Source of the DNA: Alloacidobacterium dinghuense
Lineage (GTDB): Bacteria; Acidobacteriota; Terriglobia; Terriglobales; Acidobacteriaceae
Direction of reading: 5' to 3'
NCBI RefSeq assembly: GCF_014274465.1
Contig: NZ_CP060394.1
Span: 1,674,001 to 1,738,000, forward strand
DNA length: 64,000 bases
Shown here: positions 1 to 8,477 of the stretch, piece after piece
Layout: the number at the start of each line of letters is the position of its first letter
How positions within the stretch are numbered: position 1 is the stretch's first letter
Translations under genes and position numbers: made by a program
Notes under the pieces: generated by a model
Told to the model about the DNA's origin: nothing
Database searches by the model: none
Seen by the model: the letters and a program-made list of their open reading frames with translations, nothing else

Positions 1-2
1 GC

Positions 3-602
3 GATGTGCGCGAAGAAATGCGCGTTGCTGTGCTTCAGCCCCTCAGCGTCCCCCCCGGTCAAAATACTGAAGTGAATGCCGCGCAACGGCTGATCAGGCG
101 CGCGCTGATTCTGGAGCAGATGAGAGCGCAGCAGCAGATCGACTACAGGGTCAGTGACGACGAGGTGAAGAAGAGCCTTGCAGAATTGCGCGCGCAGATT
201 CCCATCTGCCGGCAGATACATTGCTCCACTGAAGAGGGTTGGAACGAATTCCTTAAGTCCAACGGCATCACCGAGCAGGAGGCTGAGGAGCGGTGGCGAC
301 AGCGACTGGAGATTCTAAAGTTCATCAACATCCGGTTCGGGACGGGCATTCGTATTTCCCGGCAGGACATTCAGAAGTACTACCAGGCAACCGTGGTGCC
401 TGCCTTTGAGAAGATGAAGGAGAAACCGCCTACGCTTGAGAGCGTAACGCCCCGCATCCAGGAAATATTGCTGCAACAGCAGGTAAACTCCCTGCTGCGT
501 GATTGGCTGCAGAGCCTGCGCCAACAAGGGAGCGTGCAGATTCTGGATCCGGCCTATGGGCAGAGCAGCAACGCGGACGAGGATGAGGGAGGCGGAGCGT
601 GA
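3..602 (+). CDS. SurA/PPIase-like periplasmic chaperone, 3' end only
   Basis: The reading frame is open from the first bases of the window, so this is the C-terminal part of a gene that begins upstream. About 199 residues are visible. They are mostly helical and charged, with a stretch (roughly residues 25-130 of the fragment) resembling the N-terminal chaperone helices of SurA/PpiC-type peptidyl-prolyl isomerases. No parvulin catalytic domain is visible in this part. The stop codon overlaps the GTG start of the TamB-like gene (GTGA), so the two are translationally coupled. That fits a periplasmic chaperone made together with an outer-membrane biogenesis factor. The family call is by resemblance only. 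Confidence 0.6.
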   Translation, partial: DVREEMRVAVLQPLSVPPGQNTEVNAAQRLIRRALILEQMRAQQQIDYRVSDDEVKKSLAELRAQIPICRQIHCSTEEGWNEFLKSNGITEQEAEERWRQRLEILKFINIRFGTGIRISRQDIQKYYQATVVPAFEKMKEKPPTLESVTPRIQEILLQQQVNSLLRDWLQSLRQQGSVQILDPAYGQSSNADEDEGGGA

Positions 603-3600
603 GTACACAGACTTCAAATGTTCCGGTCGCCGCGCCTCCACCCGCGCGAAAGCGAAGAATCGGCCTGTATATTCTCGCGGGGGTTGTCGTTGTCATCCTG
701 CTCGCGGTTGCCGGAATTGCCTGGTATGCCTCGACTCCGGATTTTGCAAATCGGGTCCGCCTGAAACTCATTGCCACGCTGGAGCAGGCGACTGGTGGAC
801 GCGTGGAGCTTGACGCGTTTCATTGGACTTTGCGAAACCTTGCATTTGAAGCGGATGGACTGACGATTCACGGCCTGGAAGCAGCCAACGAAGTTCCGTA
901 TGCGCACGTGGATCGTATTTACGTCCGCGTGAAGATTCTTTCCTTCATCCATCCGAAGATCGACCTGAATTATCTGGAAGCCGATCGTCCTGTTTTTCAT
1001 CTCATCATTTATCCGGACGGGTCCACGAATCAGCCCACGCCCAAGACCCAGACCAGCAACAAGTCTGTGAAGGATACGATCTTCGATCTCAAGGTCGGCA
1101 GGACAGAGATCAAGAATGGCGTTGCTCTCATCAATCAACGGGCGTTGCCGTTTGATCTTGCCGCAAACGATCTTGGCGTTGTCGTCACCTACTCGGCTCC
1201 ACAGGATCACTACCTCGCGACGCTGCATGCTGCAGACGTCACCGCGCAGAGAGGGAAATACTCTCCCGTTCCATCCAGGCTGGATGTTTCGGCTGATATC
1301 GGCCGCAACACACTGAACGTGTCACAGCTACAGTTGCAAACTGGCGACTCGCTGTTGAAAGCAACTGCTACTCTTCAGGACTTCGCCAATCCTCACTGGA
1401 CTCTGACGGCCCAGGGGAAGGTGGACGTCAGGGAAGTGATGGCGCTTGCACCTGTGGACGGGGTGGATCGCGGCATGGTCGATGTTGATCTGAAAGGGCA
1501 GGGCACACAGACGCAACTTGTACTCGATGGACGAGCCAAGGTTGCCGACGCGGCCTACCACGTCAATGACGTCCATATTACTGGAGTAGATGTTGACACA
1601 GCGCTCCATGCAACAGAAGACGACCTCGTCTTCAGCGGTGTTCGTGCAAGGATCAGACGCGGCGGGAGCGTCGATGCCGAGATGCGCGTCGCGCACTGGC
1701 TGGGCACAATGTTTGCGAAGCCCGGCACACCGCCCACCGAGACGGTGATGCGCGGAACGATTCGCGCAAAGCTGCACGGAATAACGCTGCGCACGACAAT
1801 GGCTTTCGTTGCTTCCAAAGAATATAACGAGCTTGGTTTCGATACTGTTACCTCTGGAGATGGCAGTGTCGACTGGACTGGTGATGCGTCAGACCTGACA
1901 GCGAAAGCGAATGTGACGTTTGTGCCATCGGCGCAGACGCCCGACGGTGAAGTTCCCATGACGGGCACGCTGGAAGGAACATATTTCCAGAGAAATGGCA
2001 CCGTGCAGATCGAGCACTTGCAGGCGCAGACGCCCGCGACGCAATTCCAGGTCTCGGGTGGATTGGGTGTTTACCCCATCAGCCGTCCATCTACCTTGCA
2101 GGTGAACGTGGAGACGACGAACCTTGGCGAATTCGATCAGGCGCTCTCGGCTTTTGGCGTATCCGCAGGAGGCAAGAAGGGCGTGCAGGCTTTACCGCTG
2201 CGCTTGCAGGGGCAGGCGCAGTTCCAGGGAGTCGTCTCGGGAAATCTCTCGAATCCCGATGCGAAAGGACACCTCACGGCAAGCAATTTCGATCTGCTGT
2301 TGCCGGCTGGGACTACGCAGCCGGCCCCTGCGGTTGCGCCAGCAAACGCTCCCGCACAGCCCGAGGTTTCTCCTGCTCCCGTTTCATCGCCGTCTCCGGC
2401 GACCGCTCCTGCTCCCGAGCGCACGATCCACTGGGATGCGCTGCAGGCAGATGCCGAGTATTCAAATCAACTGATTGCCGTGCAGCAGGTGACGCTGACG
2501 CGCGGCAAGACCACAATTCATGCGTCAGGCCAGTTACACGCGCACAGCATCTCACCGCGCCGCTACGCTTTCGACGATCAGTCGGCGATCAACGCAGACA
2601 TTAAGGTGCAGGACGCGGCGCTCGATGAAGTGCTGGCCATTGCGGGACAGAATCTTCCTGTGACCGGTACCTTCAACCTGAATGCGCACGCTGGCGGCGA
2701 GATCGAAAATCTGAATGGAGGCGGTCACCTCTCTATTCAGGGTGGAGACGCATACGGCGAGCACTATCGCAGTCTCAATGCGGATCTTAAGTTTGCCGGA
2801 GAAGAAATCGGCGTATCGAAACTCGTACTGTTACAAAATGGCGCGCAGCTTACGGGAAGCGGCGGCTTCGGAATTCGCACAAAACAATTTCACTTCCAGG
2901 CCGAAGGTAAAGACTTCGATCTGAGCCACACGGAACATTTCAAGAACGCGAAATATCCGGTTAGTGGTGTGCTGGTCTTTTCGGCGGACGGTTCCGGCAC
3001 GATCGCATCACCGACGATTCACGCGAATGCGCACATCACAAAAATCGTCGTCGGCAATGAAAAGAACGGCTCCATCGATGTGGAGGCGCATACCGATCAC
3101 GGTAATCTTCTGTATACGGCAAATGGACGCCTGGCCTCCGCGGCGCTGCAGGTGACCGGACAAACGGCGATCTCAGGTGACTACGTATCACAGGCACACG
3201 CCACACTTTCGAATCTCGATGTCGATCCCTTCATGGAGATGTTCCATGTTGAGGGTGTCACGTGGCACTCGTCCATTGCCGGAGATCTGACGGTCTCGGG
3301 GCCCTTGCGCCAGTTGCGTCAGTTGCAGGGAGACGCGCAGATCAGTCAGTTGTCGCTGTCAATTGCCGGACGTCCGCTTAAGAGTGAAGGACCGCTGCAT
3401 GCCCAGCTGAACAATGGTATCCTCCGTCTCGATCCGCTGCACATGATCGGTGAAAACACGGATTTCCACGCTCAGGGACGGATGGGTCTCTTTCGGGAGA
3501 ATCATCTGATCAATGTCGATGCGCAGGGTTCCGTCAATATGAAACTTCTGCAGACGATCAACCCGAACGTGACTTCGTCTGGCCAGGTCACCTTCAACAT

Positions 3601-4783
3601 GAATGCGGCGGGCACTCTCGACCGCCCGGACCTGACAGGCCAGGTGAAGCTGACGAACGTTGCTATGAGTTTCGAAGACTTCCCCAACGGCATGAGCCAG
3701 TTGAACGGGACCTTGGAATTCGATCAGGACCGTTTGCAGGTGAAGAGTCTGACGGGAACAACCGGCGGCGGTCAGGTGAGCGTTACCGGATACGTCACCT
3801 ACCAACAGGGCATTTACTGCGATGTGACCGCGACTGGCACAGGTATCCGCATTCGCTATCCAACCGGCATCAGTTCGATGGTGAATACGAAACTGCGATT
3901 GCAGGGCACGCAGGACAGCCTCGTCCTGGGCGGAAGTGTTCTCCTCACACGTTTCACCATCAGCCCCAATCTGGACTTCGCCAGCTTTGCGGGGCCGTCG
4001 AGCAACATCGCGCCGCCTCCCGACCCGAATGCCTTTTCCAATCGCGTTCGACTGGACATTCACGTCATGTCCTCGCCCGATCTTGATTTCCAGAACTCCT
4101 TTGCGAAGCTGGCGGGCGATGTCGACCTGCGCGTACGTGGCACTGTCGCGCAGCCTACCGTACTGGGGCACATCAATGTCACAGAAGGAAGCGCGACTTT
4201 CGCCGGGACAAAATACCAGTTGCAGCACGGCGATATTTACTTCAGCAATCCAGTGCGCATCGAGCCGGTCATTGACCTCGATGCAACGGCCCACGTCGAA
4301 GACTACGACATCACCATCGGATTGCACGGTACGCCGAGCAATCTGTCACCGACGTTTCGCTCCGAGCCGCCTCTGTCTCAGCAGGACATCTTCTCTCTGC
4401 TCGCCATGGGGCGCACGCAGGAAGAACAGCAGATCTACACCGTGCAGTCGCAGCAGGCCGGCGTGAATACGGCGGCTGATGCTTTGCTGGGCGGCGCTCT
4501 CAATGCCACCCTCAGCAACCGTATTCAGAAGCTCTTCGGTGGCGGAAGCGTGAAGATCGATCCCACCTGGGTAGGCTCCATCGGCAACTCGACCGCGCGC
4601 ATCACCGTGGCGCAGCAGGTATCAAAGAACGCTACGCTCACTTACGCAACAAATATCAACTCTACGGCGCAGCAGTTGATTCAAGCCGAAGTCAATATGA
4701 CTCCGACGATTTCCGTACTTGCTGTGCGCGATGAATCAGGCGTATTCAGCCTGATGTTCAAAGTGCATCGACGCTATCGATAG
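599..4783 (+). CDS. TamB-like translocation and assembly protein (DUF490)
   Basis: A 1394-residue protein with one N-terminal membrane anchor (about residues 20-43). A long repetitive beta-strand-rich region of AsmA/TamB type follows, with a Pro/Ala-rich linker near residues 570-607. The C-terminal 300-350 residues have TamB/DUF490 character, including an SLLAMGR-type motif near residue 1263. TamB proteins span the periplasm and help insert outer-membrane proteins or move lipids between membranes. E. coli TamB is about 1260 residues, so the length fits. The GTG start overlaps the preceding gene by four bases. It ends 130 bp before the BON protein. Confidence 0.88.
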   Translation: MSTQTSNVPVAAPPPARKRRIGLYILAGVVVVILLAVAGIAWYASTPDFANRVRLKLIATLEQATGGRVELDAFHWTLRNLAFEADGLTIHGLEAANEVPYAHVDRIYVRVKILSFIHPKIDLNYLEADRPVFHLIIYPDGSTNQPTPKTQTSNKSVKDTIFDLKVGRTEIKNGVALINQRALPFDLAANDLGVVVTYSAPQDHYLATLHAADVTAQRGKYSPVPSRLDVSADIGRNTLNVSQLQLQTGDSLLKATATLQDFANPHWTLTAQGKVDVREVMALAPVDGVDRGMVDVDLKGQGTQTQLVLDGRAKVADAAYHVNDVHITGVDVDTALHATEDDLVFSGVRARIRRGGSVDAEMRVAHWLGTMFAKPGTPPTETVMRGTIRAKLHGITLRTTMAFVASKEYNELGFDTVTSGDGSVDWTGDASDLTAKANVTFVPSAQTPDGEVPMTGTLEGTYFQRNGTVQIEHLQAQTPATQFQVSGGLGVYPISRPSTLQVNVETTNLGEFDQALSAFGVSAGGKKGVQALPLRLQGQAQFQGVVSGNLSNPDAKGHLTASNFDLLLPAGTTQPAPAVAPANAPAQPEVSPAPVSSPSPATAPAPERTIHWDALQADAEYSNQLIAVQQVTLTRGKTTIHASGQLHAHSISPRRYAFDDQSAINADIKVQDAALDEVLAIAGQNLPVTGTFNLNAHAGGEIENLNGGGHLSIQGGDAYGEHYRSLNADLKFAGEEIGVSKLVLLQNGAQLTGSGGFGIRTKQFHFQAEGKDFDLSHTEHFKNAKYPVSGVLVFSADGSGTIASPTIHANAHITKIVVGNEKNGSIDVEAHTDHGNLLYTANGRLASAALQVTGQTAISGDYVSQAHATLSNLDVDPFMEMFHVEGVTWHSSIAGDLTVSGPLRQLRQLQGDAQISQLSLSIAGRPLKSEGPLHAQLNNGILRLDPLHMIGENTDFHAQGRMGLFRENHLINVDAQGSVNMKLLQTINPNVTSSGQVTFNMNAAGTLDRPDLTGQVKLTNVAMSFEDFPNGMSQLNGTLEFDQDRLQVKSLTGTTGGGQVSVTGYVTYQQGIYCDVTATGTGIRIRYPTGISSMVNTKLRLQGTQDSLVLGGSVLLTRFTISPNLDFASFAGPSSNIAPPPDPNAFSNRVRLDIHVMSSPDLDFQNSFAKLAGDVDLRVRGTVAQPTVLGHINVTEGSATFAGTKYQLQHGDIYFSNPVRIEPVIDLDATAHVEDYDITIGLHGTPSNLSPTFRSEPPLSQQDIFSLLAMGRTQEEQQIYTVQSQQAGVNTAADALLGGALNATLSNRIQKLFGGGSVKIDPTWVGSIGNSTARITVAQQVSKNATLTYATNINSTAQQLIQAEVNMTPTISVLAVRDESGVFSLMFKVHRRYR

Positions 4784-4916
4784 TTTTGAAATTATTTCAA
4801 TTGGCTGCGCATCTATTACAGGTAGAATGTGTTCGAAATAATAGACGTTGCACTGGATACGGTGTAGTTGAGTTGTGGTAACGCCGGAAACCTGCAGCGA
4901 CCGGGGAGAGCACGAC

Positions 4917-5738
4917 ATGAGAAATGTACTACGTGGTCTTGTTCCTGCTGTGGCAGCGGTTTTGCTGACTATTTCACCTTCTGCTGTGGCGCCTCGCTCC
5001 ATGGCAGCTGTAGCACAAAGCGCAGACGCGGGACTCGACAATCAGATTCTGGCGGATGTCCAGAATAAAGCTCTGAACAAATCGCAGTATAAGGATGTGA
5101 AGGCAACTGTTCAGAATGGGATCGTCAATTTGACTGGAACGGTTGATGTTTACAGTCAGAAAGAGGACCTCGACAAGCGCGTCCATCGCATCAAGAACAT
5201 CAAGGGTGTTGAGAACGAAGTTGAAGTTGCGGGCCCGGAAATTCCGGACGCGCAACTACAGGACAAGCTGATCAAGGCGATTCAGTATGACCGCGTGGGA
5301 TATTCGAGCGGCAGCCTGCGCATTCAAGATGTCACTCCGTTTAATGCAATTGGCGTCAGGGTTCAGAATGGTGTTGTAACACTTGGTGGGCATGCGTACG
5401 GTCCGGTCGATGCCGATTCGGCGGTTGCAGTTGCGTCCAACATGAAGGGCGTCAAGGATGTGATCAACGAGATCCAGGTCGATCCGGTATCACCGAATGA
5501 TGATCGTATTCGCATAGCGGTGTACCGTGCCGTCTATGGCTTTCCCAGCCTGAACAAGTACGCCATCGATCCCGGCAAGCCGATCCGCATCTCTGTGCAG
5601 AACGGTAACGTCACGCTCTACGGCGTCGTGATCAATCAAGGCGACAAGGATGCTGCCGGAATTCGCGCGAACTCTGTGCCTGGAGTCTTTAAGGTAACGA
5701 ACAATCTCCAGGTGGCGGGAGCGCCGGAAAAGCAATAG
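4917..5738 (+). CDS. secreted triple BON-domain protein
   Basis: I chose the ATG at 4917 because it follows a GGGGAGAG ribosome binding site and opens directly onto a signal peptide (MRNVLRGLVPAVAAVLL). An upstream in-frame start would add residues before the signal. The 273-residue product has three BON domains at about residues 40-105, 111-191 and 194-270. Each carries the typical V-x-N-G-x-V-x-L-x-G strand followed by a conserved G-V turn. BON proteins such as OsmY bind envelope phospholipids and are often stress related. A strong terminator follows at 5758-5786. No dedicated promoter is obvious in the 133 bp upstream. Confidence 0.85.
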   Translation: MRNVLRGLVPAVAAVLLTISPSAVAPRSMAAVAQSADAGLDNQILADVQNKALNKSQYKDVKATVQNGIVNLTGTVDVYSQKEDLDKRVHRIKNIKGVENEVEVAGPEIPDAQLQDKLIKAIQYDRVGYSSGSLRIQDVTPFNAIGVRVQNGVVTLGGHAYGPVDADSAVAVASNMKGVKDVINEIQVDPVSPNDDRIRIAVYRAVYGFPSLNKYAIDPGKPIRISVQNGNVTLYGVVINQGDKDAAGIRANSVPGVFKVTNNLQVAGAPEKQ

Positions 5739-5757
5739 CCTTCAACTCACCCATTAC

Positions 5758-5786
5758 ACGGCCTTGCAGCTTTGCAAGGCCGTTTT
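5758..5786 (+). terminator. rho-independent terminator after BON gene
   Basis: There is a perfect 11-bp stem (5758-5768 with 5773-5783), a GCTT loop, and a run of four T starting at the base of the stem. It lies 20 bp after the BON gene stop. Confidence 0.9.
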
Positions 5787-5840
5787 CCTTGCGCAAATGG
5801 TTCGTGGCATACACTGAATAGAAGGAGAATCAGGGAGGAA

Positions 5841-6704
5841 ATGGCATTGCTGCGCAGCATCGGTACCACGCTGGAAATGATCAAGTGGGAGCACTCGATC
5901 TTCGCCCTGCCCTTTGCGCTGACGGGTGCAATGCTGGCCGCGCACGGCTGGCCGCGGCCACTGCAACTGCTCTGGATCGTGATATGCATGGTCACCGCGC
6001 GGTCGGCAGCTATGGCCTTCAACCGCTTGGCTGACGCCGATCTCGACGCTGCGAATCCACGCACTTCGAACCGCGCGATACCATCGGGACTGCTCACTCG
6101 CGGCTTTGTGGCGGCATTTACAGTTTTCATGGCTGTGATGTTCGTGCTGGCTGCGGCGCAACTGAATCGCCTTACCTTGTGGCTCTCTCCTGTAGCCCTC
6201 GCGATCCTGTTGCTCTATTCCTATACAAAGCGCTTCACGCGCTGGTCGCATCTCTTTCTCGGGCTCTCGCTGGGAGTTGCACCCGCTGCCGCGTGGATTG
6301 CGATCCGGGGTTCACTGGATCCACGCATTCTGGTCCTTACGGCTGCAGTGCTCTTCTGGGTTGCAGGCTTTGATGTGCTTTACGCCTGCCAGGACGCGGA
6401 GCACGACCGCAGGCACGGGCTTAACAGCGTTCCCGCTGCGATTGGAATCGGAGGAGCCTTCTGGATGGCTCGAACGATGCACGCTGTGATGCTCGCATTC
6501 CTTTTGTGGCTTGTGCACCTCTTTGCTCTCGGCACGCTGGGAGTCGTGGGAATAGTGGTGGTTGCCGCTCTCCTGCTGTACGAGCACCTGATCGTGTCGC
6601 CGACAGATATGCGTCGGTTGAATGCTGCATTCTTCACGATGAACGGTGTCATTTCAGTAGTGTTTTTTGTCTTCGTCGCGGCAGCCCTGCTCCTAAGCCG
6701 ATAA
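5841..6704 (+). CDS. UbiA-family prenyltransferase (MqnP/UbiA-like)
   Basis: A 287-residue polytopic membrane protein. The start at 5841 is supported by the GGAGAATCAGGGAGG region directly upstream. The first prenyl-diphosphate/Mg site is visible near residue 60 (NRLADADLDAAN) and a second Asp-rich site near residue 182 (CQDAEHDRRH). The N-terminal IKWEHSIFALPFAL signature is typical of the subfamily annotated as putative 4-hydroxybenzoate polyprenyltransferase, which includes MqnP of the futalosine menaquinone pathway. It would attach a polyprenyl tail to an aromatic acid at the inner membrane. Which quinone it serves cannot be told here. Confidence 0.85.
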   Translation: MALLRSIGTTLEMIKWEHSIFALPFALTGAMLAAHGWPRPLQLLWIVICMVTARSAAMAFNRLADADLDAANPRTSNRAIPSGLLTRGFVAAFTVFMAVMFVLAAAQLNRLTLWLSPVALAILLLYSYTKRFTRWSHLFLGLSLGVAPAAAWIAIRGSLDPRILVLTAAVLFWVAGFDVLYACQDAEHDRRHGLNSVPAAIGIGGAFWMARTMHAVMLAFLLWLVHLFALGTLGVVGIVVVAALLLYEHLIVSPTDMRRLNAAFFTMNGVISVVFFVFVAAALLLSR

Positions 6705-6728
6705 AAAAGGCCCCGCCGTAGCGGGGCC
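6703..6728 (-). terminator. terminator for the CsbD-like gene
   Basis: An 8-bp GC stem (GGCCCCGC/GCGGGGCC) with a 4-nt loop is followed on the minus strand by six T. It lies between two convergent genes. The T-run orientation shows that it mainly stops minus-strand transcription. Confidence 0.88.
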
Positions 6729-6746
6729 GATTGTGGGTACGGTGGA

Positions 6747-7043
6747 CTAAGCCGGCTTGCGGTGCTGGTCGATCTTCTCGTTGACGCGCTCCTTCATATC
6801 CTGCACCTTGTTTGCAAGGCGCTCGCGCGTCTCGGTGGTGTTTCGCTCGGCTTCGCGGCGCTGTTCTTCGGCATTGTCGTGAGCAACCTCTTTCGCGTTG
6901 CCCCACGTTTCTTTCGCCGCGCCCTTCAACTGGTCAGCCAGGCCTTCGTTTGCAAGACGCTGATTGCCAACCGTCTCCCCTACTTTTTCCTTCACCTTGC
7001 CGGTCGCTTGATCGACCTTGCCGCTTACCTGGTCTTTATTCAT
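6747..7043 (-). CDS. CsbD-family stress protein
   Basis: A 98-residue hydrophilic protein. The first 60 residues match the CsbD pattern: MNKDQVSGKVDQATGKVKEK, then G-x-x-G-N-Q-R-L, then D-Q-L-K-G-A-A-K-E. The C-terminal half is a highly charged helical extension rich in Glu, Arg and Lys. The start at 7043 follows an AGGAG site on the minus strand. Further upstream starts would only add hydrophobic residues foreign to the family. CsbD proteins are induced in general stress but their molecular function is unknown. Confidence 0.87.
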   Translation of the reverse strand: MNKDQVSGKVDQATGKVKEKVGETVGNQRLANEGLADQLKGAAKETWGNAKEVAHDNAEEQRREAERNTTETRERLANKVQDMKERVNEKIDQHRKPA

Positions 7044-7116
7044 GGCATTGACTCCTATAGCTTGGGCCGCACACAGCGAGAGCCTGAGACCCAAGTTGTT
7101 GTGTACTGCGCTTGCG

Positions 7117-7269
7117 TTATACGACGGGACGCCTGCCGGAAATGAGCTGGATCAACAGTACGATCAGCGCCAGAACCAGCAGAATATGGATGTACCATCC
7201 GATCGCATGAAAACTCACAAGACCCACCAGCCACAAAACCAACAGGATTACGAAAATCGTCCAAAGCAT
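7117..7269 (-). CDS. lmo0937-type small membrane protein (50 aa)
   Basis: A short gene of 51 codons starts at ATG 7269 with a clear AAAGGAG site just upstream on the minus strand. The translation begins MLWTIFVILLVLWLVGLVSF and has two hydrophobic segments separated by HAIGWYIH, ending ISGRRPVV. This is the pattern of the small lmo0937-family membrane proteins. Function is unknown. Being co-directional with and 70 bp upstream of the CsbD gene, it probably belongs to the same stress unit. Confidence 0.8.
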   Translation of the reverse strand: MLWTIFVILLVLWLVGLVSFHAIGWYIHILLVLALIVLLIQLISGRRPVV

Positions 7270-7377
7270 TTGTGTAGTCTCCTTTGTCTTTGTCATGCAG
7301 CCCGAAACTGCCTACGGTGTGATATGGTGCGCATGATGCCCGTTTGGGTTGCCGGGAGATGAGAAACCTTTGGAGGG

Positions 7378-8214
7378 ATGTCCGCGGAAATGCAAGTAGC
7401 GATTCAAGGTGAACTCGGATCCTTCAGCCATGAAGCAGCCGGGAAAGTCTTTTCTGAGGCAACCATTTTGCCGTGCACTCTTTCAGCCGATGTCTTTCGC
7501 GCTTTATCTCAGAAGGAAGTGGATGCGGCTGTCATCCCAATTGAAAACAGCCTCGCCGGCTCTGTAGTCGAGCACTACGACCTTTTGCTGGACAATGACG
7601 TCGCCATCGAAAGTGAAAGTCTTTTGCGCATCCGTCACAATCTGATCGTGGTTCCCGGCTCCAGTCTCGAAAGCGTCCAGAGCGTTTATTCGCATCCGGT
7701 TGCTCTCGCGCAGTGCCGCAGATTCTTTGCGCAACATCCTGAGGTCGAAGCCATTCCCTTTTACGACACGGCCGGAAGCGTAAAGCAGCTTATGGAGCTT
7801 CGCGATCGCAGCACAGCAGCCATCGCAAGCGCCCGCGCCGCCGAATGCTACGGTGGAGAGATCCTTGCTGCCGACATCGAAGACAACGCCGAGAATTACA
7901 CCCGCTTTTTTGTCATCCGGCGACGGGATGACGTATTGCGCAACCCCAATGCAGACAAGGTGAGCCTGGCCTTTACCGTCGAAAACAGGCCGGGAACGCT
8001 GGTAGCGGCTCTCGAAGTATTCGCCAGCCAGGGTACGAACCTGACCAAGATCGAATCGCGTCCTGTGCAGGGAAAGCCGTGGCAATACGTCTTCTATGTC
8101 GACTATCAGCTTTCTACTCAGATCCGCGCAGACATCGCCTTTGACCTGCTGCGCCAACACTGTTCCATGGTGAAGGAATTGGGCCGATACCAGGCTGCAG
8201 AGCGTGCGGATTAG
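7378..8214 (+). CDS. pheA: prephenate dehydratase
   Basis: A monofunctional prephenate dehydratase of 278 residues (prephenate to phenylpyruvate, phenylalanine synthesis). The catalytic domain covers about residues 1-180, beginning with IQGELGSFSHEAA and containing the Thr-Arg-Phe signature in ENYTRFFVI. The C-terminal ACT domain (about 195-270) has the GTLVAALEVF and KIESRP motifs that bind phenylalanine for feedback inhibition. There is no chorismate mutase domain. The start is uncertain: GGAGGG abuts the ATG at 7378 and is better spaced for the in-frame ATG at 7390, which also matches family N termini. Confidence 0.93.
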   Translation: MSAEMQVAIQGELGSFSHEAAGKVFSEATILPCTLSADVFRALSQKEVDAAVIPIENSLAGSVVEHYDLLLDNDVAIESESLLRIRHNLIVVPGSSLESVQSVYSHPVALAQCRRFFAQHPEVEAIPFYDTAGSVKQLMELRDRSTAAIASARAAECYGGEILAADIEDNAENYTRFFVIRRRDDVLRNPNADKVSLAFTVENRPGTLVAALEVFASQGTNLTKIESRPVQGKPWQYVFYVDYQLSTQIRADIAFDLLRQHCSMVKELGRYQAAERAD

Positions 8215-8429
8215 CACCGGCAGACACCGTCAACTTGTGCCCGTCCTGGTCGATGAAAGAATTGTGAGGAACCGATGAATGTCCGGGCTGCGTATCTGCA
8301 TCCAAAAAAGAAAAAAGTGTCATGAGGAATAGGCTATATAGGCCGCGTTAGCATTAAGTCCAAGTCCATCAGCTATTTATGCTATCTGATGGCGATTTGC
8401 GACTTTTCAGCGCAATTGGAATCAAATAG

Positions 8430-8477
8430 TTACAGATTAATTCAATTCAGATCATATAATCTGATAAGAAGGCACTC
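8430..8477 (+). promoter_or_regulatory. possible promoter upstream of lon
   Basis: A perfect TATAAT lies at 8455-8460, 17 bp before the lon start. The best upstream match is a weak TTACAG at 8430-8435 (19-bp spacing). The surrounding 100 bp are AT-rich compared with the flanks. No CIRCE element is seen. Confidence 0.45.

Noticed and set aside
3359-4327. 322-codon antisense frame inside the TamB-like gene
   Set aside because: It is a shadow of the GC-biased real gene; the predicted protein has no family motif and no ribosome site.
8215-8477. Possible CIRCE or other heat-shock element upstream of lon
   Set aside because: No GCACTC-N9-GAGTGC type inverted repeat is present. Only a -10 match is clear.
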